Below, piece by piece: positions 1 to 15,700 of a stretch of 64,000 nucleotides of DNA (the stretch's first letter is position 1; every line of letters begins with the position of its first letter). The translations under genes and the position numbers were made by a program. Source of the DNA: Lethocerus indicus (Eukaryota; Arthropoda; Insecta; Hemiptera; Belostomatidae); contig JACDQD010000005.1 of assembly GCA_019843655.1 (NCBI GenBank), positions 11,931,575-11,995,574 on the forward strand. The letters run 5' to 3'. A model generated the notes under the pieces. The model ran no database searches and was not told the DNA's origin. It saw nothing but the letters and a program-made list of their open reading frames with translations.

Positions 1-3000
1 GGAGCGGCAATTTAGATTCCGAGGGGACGCGAAGAATGCCCGACGTCCGTGCCCACGGTTGATTCCTAGCTGTCCCCTGGGACGTTTACAAGCCCATAAA
101 ATTATTCAAAACGGAGCTCGATTTGAATTCGAGAGAAAGACCTGAAAAGAAAAGGAAAAAGTGGAGTTATAAAAAAAAACTGTTCGAGAACAGAAATAAA
201 ATAGAATATTATTGTCCGAACGGCTTTCGAGACGTTGATTGCACTACTTTAATAATATTGTTACACCCATATATAGATAACGGCGCAATTTGTCGGTTGT
301 TCCATAAAACCCGTCATTTTATGTTCTCTTTCTCGTAACGGTAATGCCAATATAAATATCTAGAAGTGGTGGACGGTCGGGCCGTCCTGTTTTTATGCAA
401 GCCAGGCACCGGCTCCGGAGGGTGAGGAGGAGTAGGAGTCGTTCCGAATAAGTTTTATTACCGAAGCGTTAAAAGCGGCCCCGGTCATATAAGGATAATT
501 GGGCCCCAAACTCGATTCGAGTTCGAGCCCTAGGAAAATTATTACGGCGAGCGCGCTGTACCGAAATGAATAATAAAGTATTGGACCGAGAGCCTCTCGG
601 CCGTTCTTTTATTCCCATCTAACGAAGGGTTAAATCTGACGGCTTCGATATGCAGAACGATATGGAGTCTTTCGGCGGATTGCCTACGGAATTCTTAAAC
701 GTCCCTTATCCATCGGCCGCTAGATACACCTGAAATATCTTACTCGGGTCATTCCATTCGCCGATATAATTTAAACCACTAATCATAGGTTCTTCTTGAA
801 ACCAGTCTACAATCAGTATTAAACTACCAGGATTCAAAAATTGTCGAACACAACTACGTACATTCAGTGATCCTTGTCCAAACAACCTTATATTTCTATT
901 TCTCAGTTTAAATCTGTAGTTTATTCTGGCAGATCCCCTCGATTAATTCGAACAACTTTCAATTGAAGGATCAGTGTCCGGCATACCGCACAAGTTTTAC
1001 ATTTTTACTAGCACATTTATATTATATTGATTACTACATTCTTGTCTGGATCGTGTGGATAATTCAATTTTCAGCAAAATTCAACAATCATATTTCGATT
1101 GTTTTCGACTAATTTTCTTGGTTTGAATATCGCAACGTGCACCTCTATTCCGATTGAATGCAACTGGAGGTAGAACTGCGGCCGAACTCATATCCTGGGA
1201 CCTGCGGGTGCTAAATACCCCCGTCCGGGAGACAATTACCGGCGGGTCCGGTGTTGACCTCCTGAGGGGTATCGCACGGGGAGTGCCTCGTTAGGGCCCT
1301 ACTTATCTGGAGTAGGGGGATGCCCGAGACCGAGATACCGATCTGCCCTGTGTCGCGGCTCTCCCCCGTGCCGGTATAGAAAACGTACAAACAGATCTTA
1401 TCTGCCCAGTGCCCGGCCCGTCTGCGTGGCCCACGGCCCTCACGGGGCTACTTCACGAACCGTATACTCCCCCAACTTAGCTTTGTCTTCGCTTTTGCGC
1501 GACTTTGTTTTAAAGTCGGGATGGTCCGGATTTATTGTCGGCCTTCCGGAATGCTTACGGGCCGATGACGTTAAAACAACATTAAAAATAAAATTATTAA
1601 CGCAGCCCCCACAAAAATCTCAAAATGATCAACTTATGACAGCTAATCTAGTTGGAAATTATTAAAAACAGTTGCATTTATAACTCGATAATTACAAACA
1701 TTTTTGATAAACTTAAATAACGATAAACAATTTCAAATCATAACGCGTAAGATGAACTTCCTGGAACTTGAACGATTCCACGAAGCTGCACTTTCGGCGT
1801 GCCAAAAGATAACAGCGAAGCGGCTGTCATTGGTATGCTAACCAAGAGAAGATATAGACTTCCTTGATAGGAGGCCCGGCTGGAACGAACGCCCGTTTAA
1901 AAAACAAAGTACAGCCACTCTATTTATCTCCGGATACAGACATTGCATTAAACAATCGGCCCGTACTCCTATTGCGTTATTAGAAGAATACTGATCGGCC
2001 AACCCAATAAGAAACTAACCTATTCAAATTACAATAACCCGATTAATACAGATGCTATCTGTGAAACCATAACCTTTATTAGTCTTTAAACAAGTTTCTT
2101 TTTTCTGGTTGTTGAAGTCACGTTTCGCCACATGCAACCGACCGGCACAGAGCACAAATTGCCGCTTATATTTCGCGCGGAATTTCATAACAGGTTACCT
2201 TTCTGTGGCCGATATCACTGAATTTATTCGACTCCGCCGAATGAAATCGGAATATTAATTTCCGACCTAAATAAGATTTTAGCTGTTATTTACAATGTTG
2301 TTAACATTTCAAACAAAAAATACGAACATTTTAAACGAGCTCTTTCAAAATTAACGTATTTATGTGCGCAATTTAGTCTCGCTGCTGCGAAAAACCAATT
2401 CATCAATTTTGAAGGTGTGTGTATTTCTATTACATATACTTAATTACTTACTTTACGGTTTTGTTCAGTTGTGTCCAACGAAAAAATTATAAGTTAAAAT
2501 ACATGCTCTAAAATTCGCCTGCAAAGAGTGTTTACACATCACTTATATTAGTATATATATCCAGAAATTGGTGAATTGAAAATATTTAAAATTAGTTAAA
2601 AATGTGTTAACCACTTGTCTGTAATTCTTCCAATTTGCATGATATATATATTAAATAATTTAGAAACAGTTTTCAATTGAATTGTAATTAAACCACACAG
2701 TATATATGCAAACGTGTAGAAGAAAATACATGATCTACAATATTCTGGTTCTAAAAAGTACCAGCTCCTATTTTCTCATAACGATTGTTAGTGGGAAATA
2801 ATGTCGTTTGATTTTCGTCTAATTACAGTTTCTTCGCTACTCGATTTCTCCATTTTCATTTCCATTTACACTTCCCTCTCGCTTTCTACTCTCGGAAGTG
2901 AGTTGACTCCCTCCCTATTTTTCTTATTTTCGTTTCAATTAAGATCTCGGTTAAGTCGTTATATAAAACGCTATAAAAGTCGGCCGTGCTATACGACCCT

Positions 3001-6000
3001 CCTATCCCCGTCACCGGGGTTAAATTGAAGATGGGAAACGGAAACTTTCAGCTCGAATGCGAGAAAGTTGATAGCGTTTTTAAGTCACGATTCGCGCCCG
3101 GAGAGCGCACAATTTGCCGGGAACGGGGAGAAACCCGTACGGGCATCCAAGCTGATTGGTAACAAATATTAATCCTTTCGGAGGCTTTTTGAGGAAGACA
3201 AATTTATAGGAAACTGTCTAAAAATTGTCCTATTCATATATATACTTTATACAAGATTAATGGTACTTCTACACCGCCTTAACTTTCACTTTGGTAATAT
3301 CTAACATAATTGGTAATGCTGTACATTGAATTATACTTGGAAATGAAACTTTGAATCTGTGCAAGACTTGACGAACCTGCGATACTAATTCTCCTACTGT
3401 GGATGTACAGTTTACAGTTTTAAGCAATTATTAATACTTCCGCACTCAGTGAATTGTTCCCACGAATGTGAGTCCTTCTAAAGTTTCGCAATATAGTATA
3501 ATTAATTTACTTGCTGTCGGTACTACCGAATAATAGCCCAACAACATTTAAGGAGTAATAAAATCCCATTTCACTAGCGCTAATAAACTTGATCCAATTT
3601 TCGTCCAGTCTCCGCACGCAAATCAGTTTTACTTTGATACTCGTCGTAACATTAGCGAAACGTAATTTCTGTAGTCATATTAGTTTCAGCTTAAATAAAT
3701 AACCGGATCATTATCAAAAAGATCTGAGCAATTTAATGAGGGAGTCCGGCTATAAATTAAAGTGCCGACCGTTATTCTCGTTACGTCTCCTAAGGACTAG
3801 TTTACGCGCTCGGACTCTCTCTCTCTCTCTCTCTCTTCTCTCACTCTCTTTGGCTTCTTCTCTTTCTCCTCCTCTTTCACATTCTCTCTCATTCTCCCTC
3901 CTACTCTCATTGGTCCTTATTGGCATTTGTACTTTATTATGCAGATGTATCTTAGGATTCTGTGGAATGAACCGTCTGGCCCCTATCATTTCGGATCTGA
4001 GTTTGACCAAATAGCCAAAAGAAAAATATATTTCTTGTCTTTCCATAATAAAATTGCTTTATTTATTTCATATTACTCGTGTTTCTGATTTACCGTTTCA
4101 CTGAAGTGCATCGATCATAGAATATCAAAATTGGGCATAAGTCACTTAGGGAGTATAACGTTACATAGTTAGAGTACACAGAACTCTTCAGTTTCTCGGT
4201 GTTCTGACGAAAATCCGTTTCGACAACAAAACCGGAAGTACTATAACGGCTGCTATTCAAGACTCATTGACAGGTGACGTCCCAAAAGCAAAAAGTGAAT
4301 CATATTTTTCCGCATCCGCTCAAGTCCGTCACACCCGGGTTTTTTTCGCCGGCCATTCACGCCGAGAAAGAGGCGCGTTAAAAGTCGGTAATTATACATA
4401 AATGCAAATGCGGTGCCAGTTTTTGGACGGCCGCTCGTCAAAACAAGATCAACGCGGGACAAAAGGAGGGCTGGGGCAGAGATGAGATGGCGAAATGTTG
4501 ACGCGTTTAGTCGTTGCGGATGGAGGGGCGGGGTGGCGGTGGACTAGTACATTGTTTTGTATGGGCCCGCGCGCGTGCTGGCGGCGCCCGTCCGAGTGCC
4601 CCATTGTCCCATAACCCATTTAGCCGCCGCATCCATAAACATGTCCCTCTCTTCTTCCCTTCTGTCTCCTTCTCGCCTTCTTATCTCTATCCTTCTTACC
4701 CACTGTCATACAGTAATGTCCTTCCCTCTCGTCTCACGGAGGATAGAGTTCCATAAATGTTCGCCCATGAGACTAAGGAACAGGTTGCACATTTTTTTTG
4801 CACTGTAAAAAATGCATATTTCTAGGACATACTTAACGAAGCAGCCGAAAACTTATATCAGCGCTACAGATTCAGAAACGATGTTGTAAAGTGTGACAAC
4901 CTGGGAGAGGTTATGAGAATGCCATACTTGAGATGAAACGGTACTGAACGAAGTTGACAAGAGTTTATAAGGATGAACGTAATTTGTGGTAGATTGAAGA
5001 ACCCAGAAGATATTACGAAGAACGGTTATTTCAGTGATTTAACCATACGTTTTACGGAGGTAGAATCAAAACGTCTCGATTTTTCCGATCGCAGGCCATT
5101 ATTCGACTAACGGGAGGTGCCTTTGAAATAAGCCGCTACGTCGACGAAGTAAAATGTTCCACGGTCATCATCCCGCGGGCCGATCGGTACCGCCCCTTTC
5201 ATCGCCGGCTCGAATAAATGGATCGGGGTAAAATGTTGCTCTCCCGAAGAGTAGCATTTCCCTCCGGCGACCGGAGAGAGGTCGGGCGAGCCCCGAGTTT
5301 TCACTCCGGTGACCCCCGCGGCGAGGGAGCGTTTCACGGAAACGCGGGGACGTGGGATCCCGCCCGGCCGGACGAAAGTGAAATCTCCTTCACGACTTCA
5401 ATATCGGGTCCGATTCGTGAAATGGTCCGATCCCGATGGTTGGGGCGCCCGATAGATCAGGAAAGAAAGGGACTTCTTCTTCTTCTTCTTCTTCTACGTT
5501 TTAAGTGGAGTGGAACGATCCCAGAAGACACGACCGCCATTATTTGGTGCCGGTTTCGAGTCGGGATAGCGCGGATTCCCGAGCGATCTTTTGAATCGTT
5601 TTGCAAATGTTGGAATAGTGTAGACCGGCACGGCGGACCTACCCGCCGGGAACGGTCGTTCGGAACGATGAGTCGTGGATACTAACCAACCGGGTCAATG
5701 GGACGACAATTAAGTGAAATTATCGTCGGAGCGTTAAACTCAGCTACCTTCTGAGACGACTCCGACGAAAATCCATAAACGACAATTACTGGCGTAATTT
5801 GTCTGCCTCCTCTCACTTGTTTCGTCGATGGGACGGGGCGAGGGGGTGTAAACTGGTTTCGGCATTTCGCTGTCGTTAGTAGCCAACCCGTAATAGAGGT
5901 AGACAGTAAAGGAATCGTGAAAATGAAAGTATATATATATATATAGAAAAATCCTGTCAATGATTGCTTAATCTAACTATTCCATAGAATACTGATTACT

Positions 6001-9000
6001 AAAATTGATAAGAATTATATATAGAATGTCGAAGTATAAATGGCCGCGACCAAATAAAAATTTGGGATATGTACCCCATATCTAGTAAAATTAAATGACA
6101 ATTATTCCATTACCAACTACGAACCATTTCGCATAATGAGTCTGGACAGTACGATTAAGCTTCTGTTTTGTGATAAAATGCCTTTTGTCCCAACCATGTC
6201 AAATAATAGTAATTTTGCATGTGTGATAGGATCTGACACATTTATGTCATAAACAACTATCCTCGGCCATAAACATGGAGGGTGGAAATAGAAATCAAGA
6301 TTTCAGATTTTATTTATAAAATACGGGAAAAGTGAACACCCACACCGGCTATTCACGACTCGGTCAAAGTTCGTGAAGTGGTCCGATTGATCCGGATGCT
6401 CTCTCTTGAGTAAGAGAGAGGAGGCCCCCAATGAAAGGAAGATCTACCGCCCGCCGCCCGCAGATTGGAGAACTCTCGTTCCACGATCTATCCGCCGGGA
6501 CACGAAAGCATTTTTAGGCATTCCAGTGAATTATCCTTTCGCTCGGTTGGCTTCTTTCGGCTCTTTCACCGGTCTGAATTGTACCGGTCGCCCCTCTTGC
6601 CAACTGAATTTATTGTACCTTCTGTCGCAGCCGTCCGAACGAGCAAAAGGAACAAAATTTCTCCCGTACAAATGCCACCGATCCATGTTTGGCATTCAGC
6701 CGTTACATATCCTATATGTTGTTCATCTTGTTCGACAGCTAGTAGATAATAGCCAAACAGACAATAATAGACAAAAACTGAAAATTGAGCAGAACTACAG
6801 GGAACTTAGTCACACTTTTGGCCCATACCCAATAATTGTACTGTTGGTCCATATGCAATATCAAGTGTTGTAAAGGAACTGAAAATAATAGGTACAGTAA
6901 ATATGCGGTACATTAATTCTATAAATTAATCGGCTTGAGATGTAAGCGACCAATCATGGATTACTCCAATTTAACCGAACTTTGGTTATTCCGTCTTTCT
7001 TCTCCGATACTGTTTGAGGTGTTTCCGTTTTCACCCCACCGTTAGTAGTGTGCAGTCAATATCTATTTACTAGTAACGATGTAAGGCTGGGGCATGTCTC
7101 GTTCTCAAGCTTCAGAGGGTTGACCCCCAGTGGCCGGGCGGGCACGGTGCCCGCTAATAATCGGTTCCTTGTTTCCGCCGTAACCCCAACTTTCTCCCCG
7201 GGGGGTAGAGATGAGATATCCGTTTTATTGGAGCTTTCACCCGCCGGGGGTTCGCCCGCGGCTCCGGCCTTCGACCCCGCCGGTTTTCCTCCTCTTATTT
7301 CTCACCATTTTCCGTCAGGTACTCCTCCGAATTTAATCCTGAAATTGAAATTATATTACCCCGGCCGGAACAATTCTAAGGTATACAGTTTTATCCACAA
7401 TGTCTGAATTTGAGTTACATATATCTTCGTAACTTCTGTTAAAGGAAAAATAGCTTTGATCACTATTATATGACATGTCTTTGCAGACGTTCTAATTCAT
7501 ATAATGCGATATGGTTATGTTTCGATAGCCATAACCCTCCCCTTACCCCACTTATTACCAACGGGCGAGTGTATAACCGGGTGGATTATTGTTAGGGTGG
7601 GACGTTCGAGGTGCCCGAGGGGTACGAGAAGAGTGTCATAACAAACGGTCGGTAACAAGCGGTCCCGGCAACTGGGTCATCCTTTATTGGGCCCTCCTGA
7701 CCCCGCCCAATCCTCCTTCCCAATTCACTCCTCTCTACTCTTCTTCCTCAGTTTATTCATTCCCGCATTTGTTGTTCTCTCCCTGGCCTCCGTACGACGA
7801 GCAATTAAAGTGTTATACACTTGCAAACGAGCTCCAGACTGTATGTATCCAGTTGTGGTGGTACGGGCCAGACATACCCAGATAATTTGAAGAATACGAA
7901 AATCGATATATTTCATACTAGTTAAATTTAATCGGATATATTTAACAAAACCACAATGATTCATAATATCTATTGGATGCGTATTCCATTATCTATTGTA
8001 TAATTGCTCAGCACTTACGGCAGCATCGCATTAATATTTAGGTATTATTATTTAATTTTTTATCATTATATTTTCAACTTTTTGAGTTTAACTCTAAATT
8101 CTACGCTTGTATTCATTACTGATAGGATTGAATAATTCATTGGGTGTAACGACATCGACAATGTCCTTTTATAAATATAGGTTCCTGTCAGAAATTAACT
8201 AACAGAAAAAACATAAACGATTTGCCGTGGTCGGATGCTGTCACGGTGATTTAAACAATTTTGTTTTCCCACCACTCGTGTATGAGAGATAATAACAATA
8301 ATTCACGATTTCGTAATTGACAGCTACTGACAGATGTAATTCCGGTGCTATTTCACAAGTGTAAATAAGCAAATTATAAAAGTTCAAGAGCACAAGCGGA
8401 GCAAAAAGTTGTTTGAATCCATCGATCCGGTGAAGAAAAAAAGCGTCAGTAAATTTCACAAAAACTAATTGTGCGCGAGGTATCATCGCTGCGGTCCCAT
8501 TTGGAAAATAGTGCCAGTGTCCCAGCGTGCGAACTGTCCGCCTTCTAGTTTTTAATTGAGTCCGCTCCTCATAAGGTCAAAACCGAGAAGAAGAACTGAG
8601 CCGGAGAGGGCGTCGGGAGATTTATGACGGCGGGCACCGGCCGACTGGGCTCTATTACTCTGACCTCCCCTTGTGACAAATGTACGACCTTGTTCTTAAA
8701 CTCTCGGATCCAGTTCAGTTCCATCTTTTTTTTTTCTGTCCGTTTTGATAGAGGGGGATATCAGGAAACCCGGACCGGGGATTAGAACTCCGGATTGGGG
8801 GAATGACGGATACCGCAGATGCAGGGGAATCTTTTGCCACTATTCGAGTCACCTTAAGTGAAAACCATACCAACACGTGCAAATTATTCGTCCGCTGGGA
8901 GATCATAAGCAAATCCTCGGGGGTTGTCTTATCATATTAGTGTCCTTCTCCCAGTTTTTCTTAGTGTTGTTTATTTTATATTTTAGTGACTAGCAGTTAT

Positions 9001-12000
9001 AGAAGACTGCGTCAGCAGGAACAACAAGGCTTCTGAGGAAGGTAACAGAAAATGTAGTAATTGAAAAATCGAGGGCCATAATTCTGAATTAAATACCGTA
9101 TTACGTTAAAATAATAATAATATTTTTATTATTTTTTTAGGAGTTCCTGATGTTACATACAAAGTAATAAAATATATTTCGGTAGTTTAACGCAGTGCGT
9201 AGGGATAAATTAATTGCTTGAACTTTAAATAGAACGTTCTTTTCATTCATTTACTTCATCGTGTTTTATGAAATTGTAATGTATAATTCTTTTCCAAGAT
9301 GTTTTCACGACATTTAATTTTCATGATTCGTCGCGTCTTGCGCTTTTAATGAATCCAGAGTCAACAAGACGCGTCGAAACGGTCCGGACCAAATAGGGAC
9401 GAAACTTATGTATTATGTACGATATTTATAAATTGTAATGAACCGTACGAACGGGGGAAACAACATCCGCGAGGGTGATTAACCATCCATCGGTGGGGCC
9501 CTGAGGCGGAGCCGGCCCCATATATCACCGGCCGCCCGAGAGCCGCTTTAGGTCAAAACCCATACATAAATATCCGAACGGGGTGTTAATAGAAGTTTAT
9601 TTTGACGTGGGGGCGCGATCCATCAGATTTTCACGGCGTCCCGGCTCCTTCCGCGGGATATATCTTAAGGAGGACCTTTTAAGGCGGGGGCCTTTTACAC
9701 GGGCCCTTGGCGATACGGATGGCGCCGCGGCATTGAGGAGGAGGGAACCGCCGTATTTGGACCGGGACGATTTATTCTACAGTTCGGGTATATCCCGTTT
9801 CACGGGCACCATTTCTATTTTCTGGCAGAATCGAATTTACCTCCTCGTTCCAAAATCAACGGAACTATATCACAATATGGACATCTTGGGGATCGAAACT
9901 GTGTAACTTCCTATAATGAACTATGAATTAATTTAAACTAAGGAACGTCCAAGGAACTGTTTGGTGGCTCGCGACAGTTGGGAATATCATCCATTATGGT
10001 TTATGGCGACAAACAGTCAAAATTTCTTTTTAATTTGGGGAATTTTAGACAAATGTACCAGCAGAGAATCCGGAAATGTTCCGGGTAGCATCCAGGACTT
10101 TATTTTGGCCCCGACACAAGGCTGTATTAACGCTAAAACTAATGCAAACAGCACACGTTGCTGCTTAACCAATCCCGAAGAACGGCAGCAGTTCCGTGTA
10201 CCCTTTTACTAAATGTTTATACTGCTAATTGTTAAGACACACTGAGGAAAGGGCGCAGTTAGACTTCCTCACTGATGTCGTTGGATTTCAACATGTTGAA
10301 AGATGCACGCATTTACATGTGCGCACACATTCTTTTTATTAATTGTATGGTCCTCATGGTGCCTGGATACGGCACGATAATGCCACCACTTGGGCGCACT
10401 TTTACTGTTGGCACATAATAGAGATAATTGGGTACGGCAATAATTAATTAGGCTGGAGACGTGGGGCGACCCGAGCTAGAAACCTGGGTACCTGTGTTGG
10501 GGGAGGGGTCGGAAGGGGCGGTTCTACGCTATGTAACAATCGTAAACCTGAGAGGCCGCAATCAACTTTAAGAATATAAGCTTTATTCGGCGCTAAATCA
10601 TAGGATAGCTCATAGTCGTTACATAATGTTACAACGCTCGGTTATTTATTCCCCCTGTTTTTTTTCCTACTTCTCTCTTGCACCGCATCTGCTCTCTCAA
10701 GGCTGCTGGTCTCAGTGCATTAGTACCCTTCGGTCCTTCTGCTAAACAGTTGAGTAACTGCTCGCTCGAGACGGCTCGTACATTGCGCTAAGCCGCGCCT
10801 ATTGTAGCCCCGTCGAATCCACCAGGAAAACCATATTGGAACAAGGCCGAAACGCAGTGTTCGCTCGAAGGAAGAATGGAGAAGCTTCTCGTTTGCCATG
10901 AGAGTCTAACGGCTCAAATTTAATTATGTAATAAGTCATTAATAATGAGTTCGAGGGGCGTGGAAGTGAAACCAATACGCGGATTCAAATGCCGCATTAA
11001 TTAATCGAATTTCTGTGCCAGGGGATTTGTAACAAGTCATAAACAGGGGCTCAGTATTGTTGCTGAAGTGAAGCGTATTTTATGTCTTATCAGCGTGGCC
11101 CATCTAGAGGCGCATGCAAATATGGACAAATGAATTTCGGATTCATCCGAGGGAGCCACGCTCACGCGTTCAGATGTCGCACAACAAAAGGACGCCGCGT
11201 CCAAATATCTAATTCGGAACTGTCCTAGACCGGAGAGATACCGGGATACGGACAATCGTCCTTTCTTTTTCTACGCCATTCTTCTCTCTCCTCTCTCTCT
11301 CTCTCTCTCCTCTCGTACAACAAAGGGAAATGTAAATTGGGAGCAAGGAGTTGGCGGCTCCGATTGTTTGATAACTACAGCCAGATAAAAACTGTAATAT
11401 ATTCCTCAATTATAATCCGCGATGTGACTCCTTCACGAGGACGACGCCTCGATTATCAAATTGGACTGTTCATCCTTTTAAGAGCTTGTCTGTTTATTCT
11501 TCTTCAGAAGGTGCAAATATACCTGTCAATTACATAAATACGATTTATGGGTAGAGAATATGAGGTGAAATTTAAAGTTTATCTGTTAGTTTTGAGATTT
11601 GAAAAATTCGTTAGCATTCATAAATATCAGTTTTCTATTTACCTTATCTTAAATTTATATGTTCCTATAGTATTCTAATGAGATTTCCAATAATTTATTT
11701 CTCCCGAAGATTTGTGATTGGCTTACCGTTGGCTTACCAATCATTTTGTGTTGAGAAAACCAATTGAGTACCGCGAAACAGCGGCATCTAAAAAATAATT
11801 ATTATTATAGGCTATTACACCGAATTTCTATTGTGTAATACTAAATAGTCTTTAATAGCATCCTAATCGTATCGGGTTCATTATAACTGAATTATAATAA
11901 ATGCGTTCTCAGGGACGCGTGAATTCATTAGTAATTCCGTATGTATTTGCACTCCTCTGTGGGACAAGTTTTCCTCGCGGTGTTAATTAAGCCGCCGTTC

Positions 12001-12722
12001 GGCGTACGGGAAGCGGCAATTAGATAGACAGTCGGCAATTTCGTAATTGCCGTAAATTGTATTCAGATTCACTTATGAGCTCACCGCCCCTATCTTCTAT
12101 CCCGTTTCGGCCGCGGGAAATCTGACTGGCGGGCCGAAAGGTCGCCGGTTCTCGATCGGAGGCGGTGGCTAATTGCAGGATGAATCTGGGACAGTTCCGC
12201 CCCGGTCAAGGACACACGAAGAATTAACCGGGGAGATCAGTGGAAAAATTAAACTGACTAAATGCATTATAAGATATAAGACAGGTAGTGGTGGGTTCCA
12301 TAACTTCTTTCAGTACTGCAGAGGACTTTCTGGTATAAGGCGTGATTACCTCACTGGACAGTTTTCGGACGTTTACAGCGCCTAAAACGCTAAAGGAATG
12401 TCCTGAGAGGTTAAATATGTCAAGAAGCGAAAATAAAATGTACGGTATTTTCGACCGACAAATCGACAAAATGTATAATATGGACGAAATCGCGGATATA
12501 TTGCCTCGCTCCAGTGTCAGAGTTATATTTATAATAAATAAATTGCCCGCTCATTTGTCGGGATTGAACCGTGTGAAATAATAGGATCCATTCGGTCGGC
12601 GTAGGCGTGATGGGGGGAATATTCATGCCGCGGGTTAGCAGAGAGATGCCAGCGGCGAGATAGCCCCGGCCACCGATCGTGTGAGATAAAGACCGTTTAA
12701 TTAGCTGCGTCGGTCTGTACCC

Positions 12723-12762
<40 letters not shown>

Positions 12763-15700
12763 CCTCCAGTGTGTGCGTCCCAGTGCGGACCCGTGCGTGA
12801 TTCGTGACGCTCCTTCCAACCGCTCGACACCACCAGGCTCGTTACACCTTGTACTCTATTGTCGGGACATTCGGAACGGCTCGTATTCAATTAAGTTAAT
12901 AACGATTAAAAAGTAATTTAAACGCTGAGAACGGGGAACAGTTGTTGAAAACGCACAGTTCACAACATTCGTTACTAAATCAAATTAAAATCATCGATGG
13001 TAGGAGGGGTGCAACATTATTCAAGCTGCTACACATTTCTTTAAATTTAATACTGTAATAAGCTCCAGAAAGATAATATATCACGTTAATTATTACCTGG
13101 AGTTAGAATATTATCTCCCAAATAAAATAGAATTACCGTAAAAACGATTTAAAATTAAAATCCGATTCTGGAGTTTTATCAGGAATAAAAAACGTCAAGT
13201 GTATGGAATATGATTAAACTTAATATGAAACCGGTCCCAACTGATTGAAACGGTATGTAATGAGTGTAGGTGACATAAGCTTGCCAGAAGACAAACCAAA
13301 GCTCCTTTCGTCGATCGTAAGAGGCTCGGCCTGGCCAATTCTAAATTAAAATTAATCCACTAAGATGTAAATAGCACAATTCAGTAATAACAACATACGC
13401 CTCCTTATTGAAATAAGCTCCGTCTCAGAACGGGTTTCTCACGTCCTGAAAAAGTCGTATTTGACCCGACCCCCATTTATCACAACTTGTTATACAGGAA
13501 GCTCGGCGAACAACAATGCAGGACGTGCATTAAAATACTTTGAGCCAATTATCTTCGGGACTTTGCATACTGCTTACTCAAAACTTGCAAATAGCGCACA
13601 CGCGGGTTGCATATGATAATATCCGGTGTATTGTCATAATGACAGTATTAGACCCATGATAATATGCCAATAATTACAATGTTTCGTTATTATAAAACTG
13701 TAATTGTTTTAATTCGTATACTCGTTAAACGAGCAGCGTGCAGACAATTGATCTCAGACCAGATTATTCGGCGACGATTAATTTTGAATAAAATTATCTA
13801 ACTTTTCATTGTATTCGTTGAAAATATTTAGTATTTATTGCTGAATAAGGAACAGAAGGATAAGTATATGCGGCGCATTTTTCAGCGAATCCGGTCATGC
13901 CTCGGGTTTTTCTACTTGAGAAATGAACAGGTGTAAAATGCGTTGAGGGCACTTGTCGTAACTGAGGTTCGAAGTTACGCAAGTTTTTATTGTGCCCGCT
14001 TTGCAGGCCTCTTAGCTCTATTCAAATTTTATGCCCCGATACAGGCACTCTTCCAGAGGCCTTTCTTACCTCCCTTTCCTGCTATCTATGTTGTTTTTTT
14101 TATTACCGCCCGTTTTGCAATATATTATATACCCTAGTTTTTGTGGACGTCTGCAGAAGTGCGGAGGTGGAGGTAAGGATCGTGCTTGGACTTGGAAAAA
14201 AGGGACCCTGGCGGCTTTTCACAAGAACAGTTCGTCGAAGTTAACTGTATTGCTAACTTTACTACGGCTAATTATATATCCAACCGATATAACGGGTTGT
14301 ATAAGAATTCAACTATATAAATAACTGTCCAAAGACAAGTGAATGCAAATGGTTTCACATTAAATCATCTCAATAAATCTCAAAAAAATGATAGTTTGAT
14401 ACATACATCTTCAGAAATCATGATATATAGCACGTTCTTTCGCGCTATTAATTACATTTTTATGTATTTTCTCATCGAATTATATTATATCAGATAATAT
14501 AAGGGGTTAAGAATTTGTAATTGAATTTTTCAATATATCAGTACATCAATATTCAGGTCTCTAAGTGTGATGAGGGTATATTTTTACGCCGCGCAGTAGT
14601 GAGTTTCATTCGTAAATTGCCTCTAATGATTAGTGAGCTAGTACAAACCAAAAGTAATAACTTCTGGTCGGGTTTGAAATAACACGAGACGGGGTTGGGC
14701 GATCTGACTTCCATGAATCGTCCGTTAAACGACAAGGCGATTTCACCTTTAACGCAGACCGGTGGCGATGTGGGCGAGCTGCTTGAGCGGACCATAAATT
14801 GATAAGTGGGGTCGGATAAGGGCGTAATCCGGTGGAAGGTGCTCGTTAGGCCCGCCACCTCCAAACGGAGGGGGCGATGCCCACCACAATGGAGCATTTC
14901 TCGATCGGACGTTTTATGGTTCGGTTGGTGCCGTTTTATGGCACAGTGCCATAGTGCACCACTACAAATAAGGGACCGAGCGGAGGATTCAAGAGGATAA
15001 AAAATAAAATGACCAGTTGCACCTCTGGTTGTGCGGAAACTCAATTATTTTAAAACTTCTGGATGCCTTTATTGAAATATGATGAATGATATTTGAGAGA
15101 AATAAAACGAAGAAATTATAATCAATCAGGCCAGTTGAGAATTGAAAGATTGTCCGTTACCCACACGGGAGTTGTTTCTTGGGACCCATGACATCCCCCT
15201 GAAGAGGTAGTATGGGGCATATTTTCAGACGAGAATAGCCATTTTCCTGAATCAATTCACGACGTTATATATGGATTATAGAGGCGGAGATATAATGAAA
15301 ACTGGCTTGGCCGGGCGCAAGTAATTGCAATAAATCGGTGAAAGTACAGCGTCAATTATATCGAAAATAAATAATCGGGTATCCCGAAAATCTACCCGTA
15401 ATTTTCTGCGGTGCAACAACGGAACATCATATGGCATTACCCGAACGGGCGATTGTGAGACCCGCATTTATTTCTCATTATCCTAAAGTAATATTCCACC
15501 GGGGGTCATGAATTGGGGGTCAGGGACTCGGGGAATGCGGGAGGGTCACCTCGGCGCTTCAAACGGCAGGTAAGCAACAATTATGATTGTTTACTCCGAG
15601 GCTCGACCTAAAAAGCCGGATAGCCACCAACCGGAGACATTCCAAATTATCCCCCAGAGTAGTTTTCAAAATATGACGCTGGCAACAGTTATTAATGAAT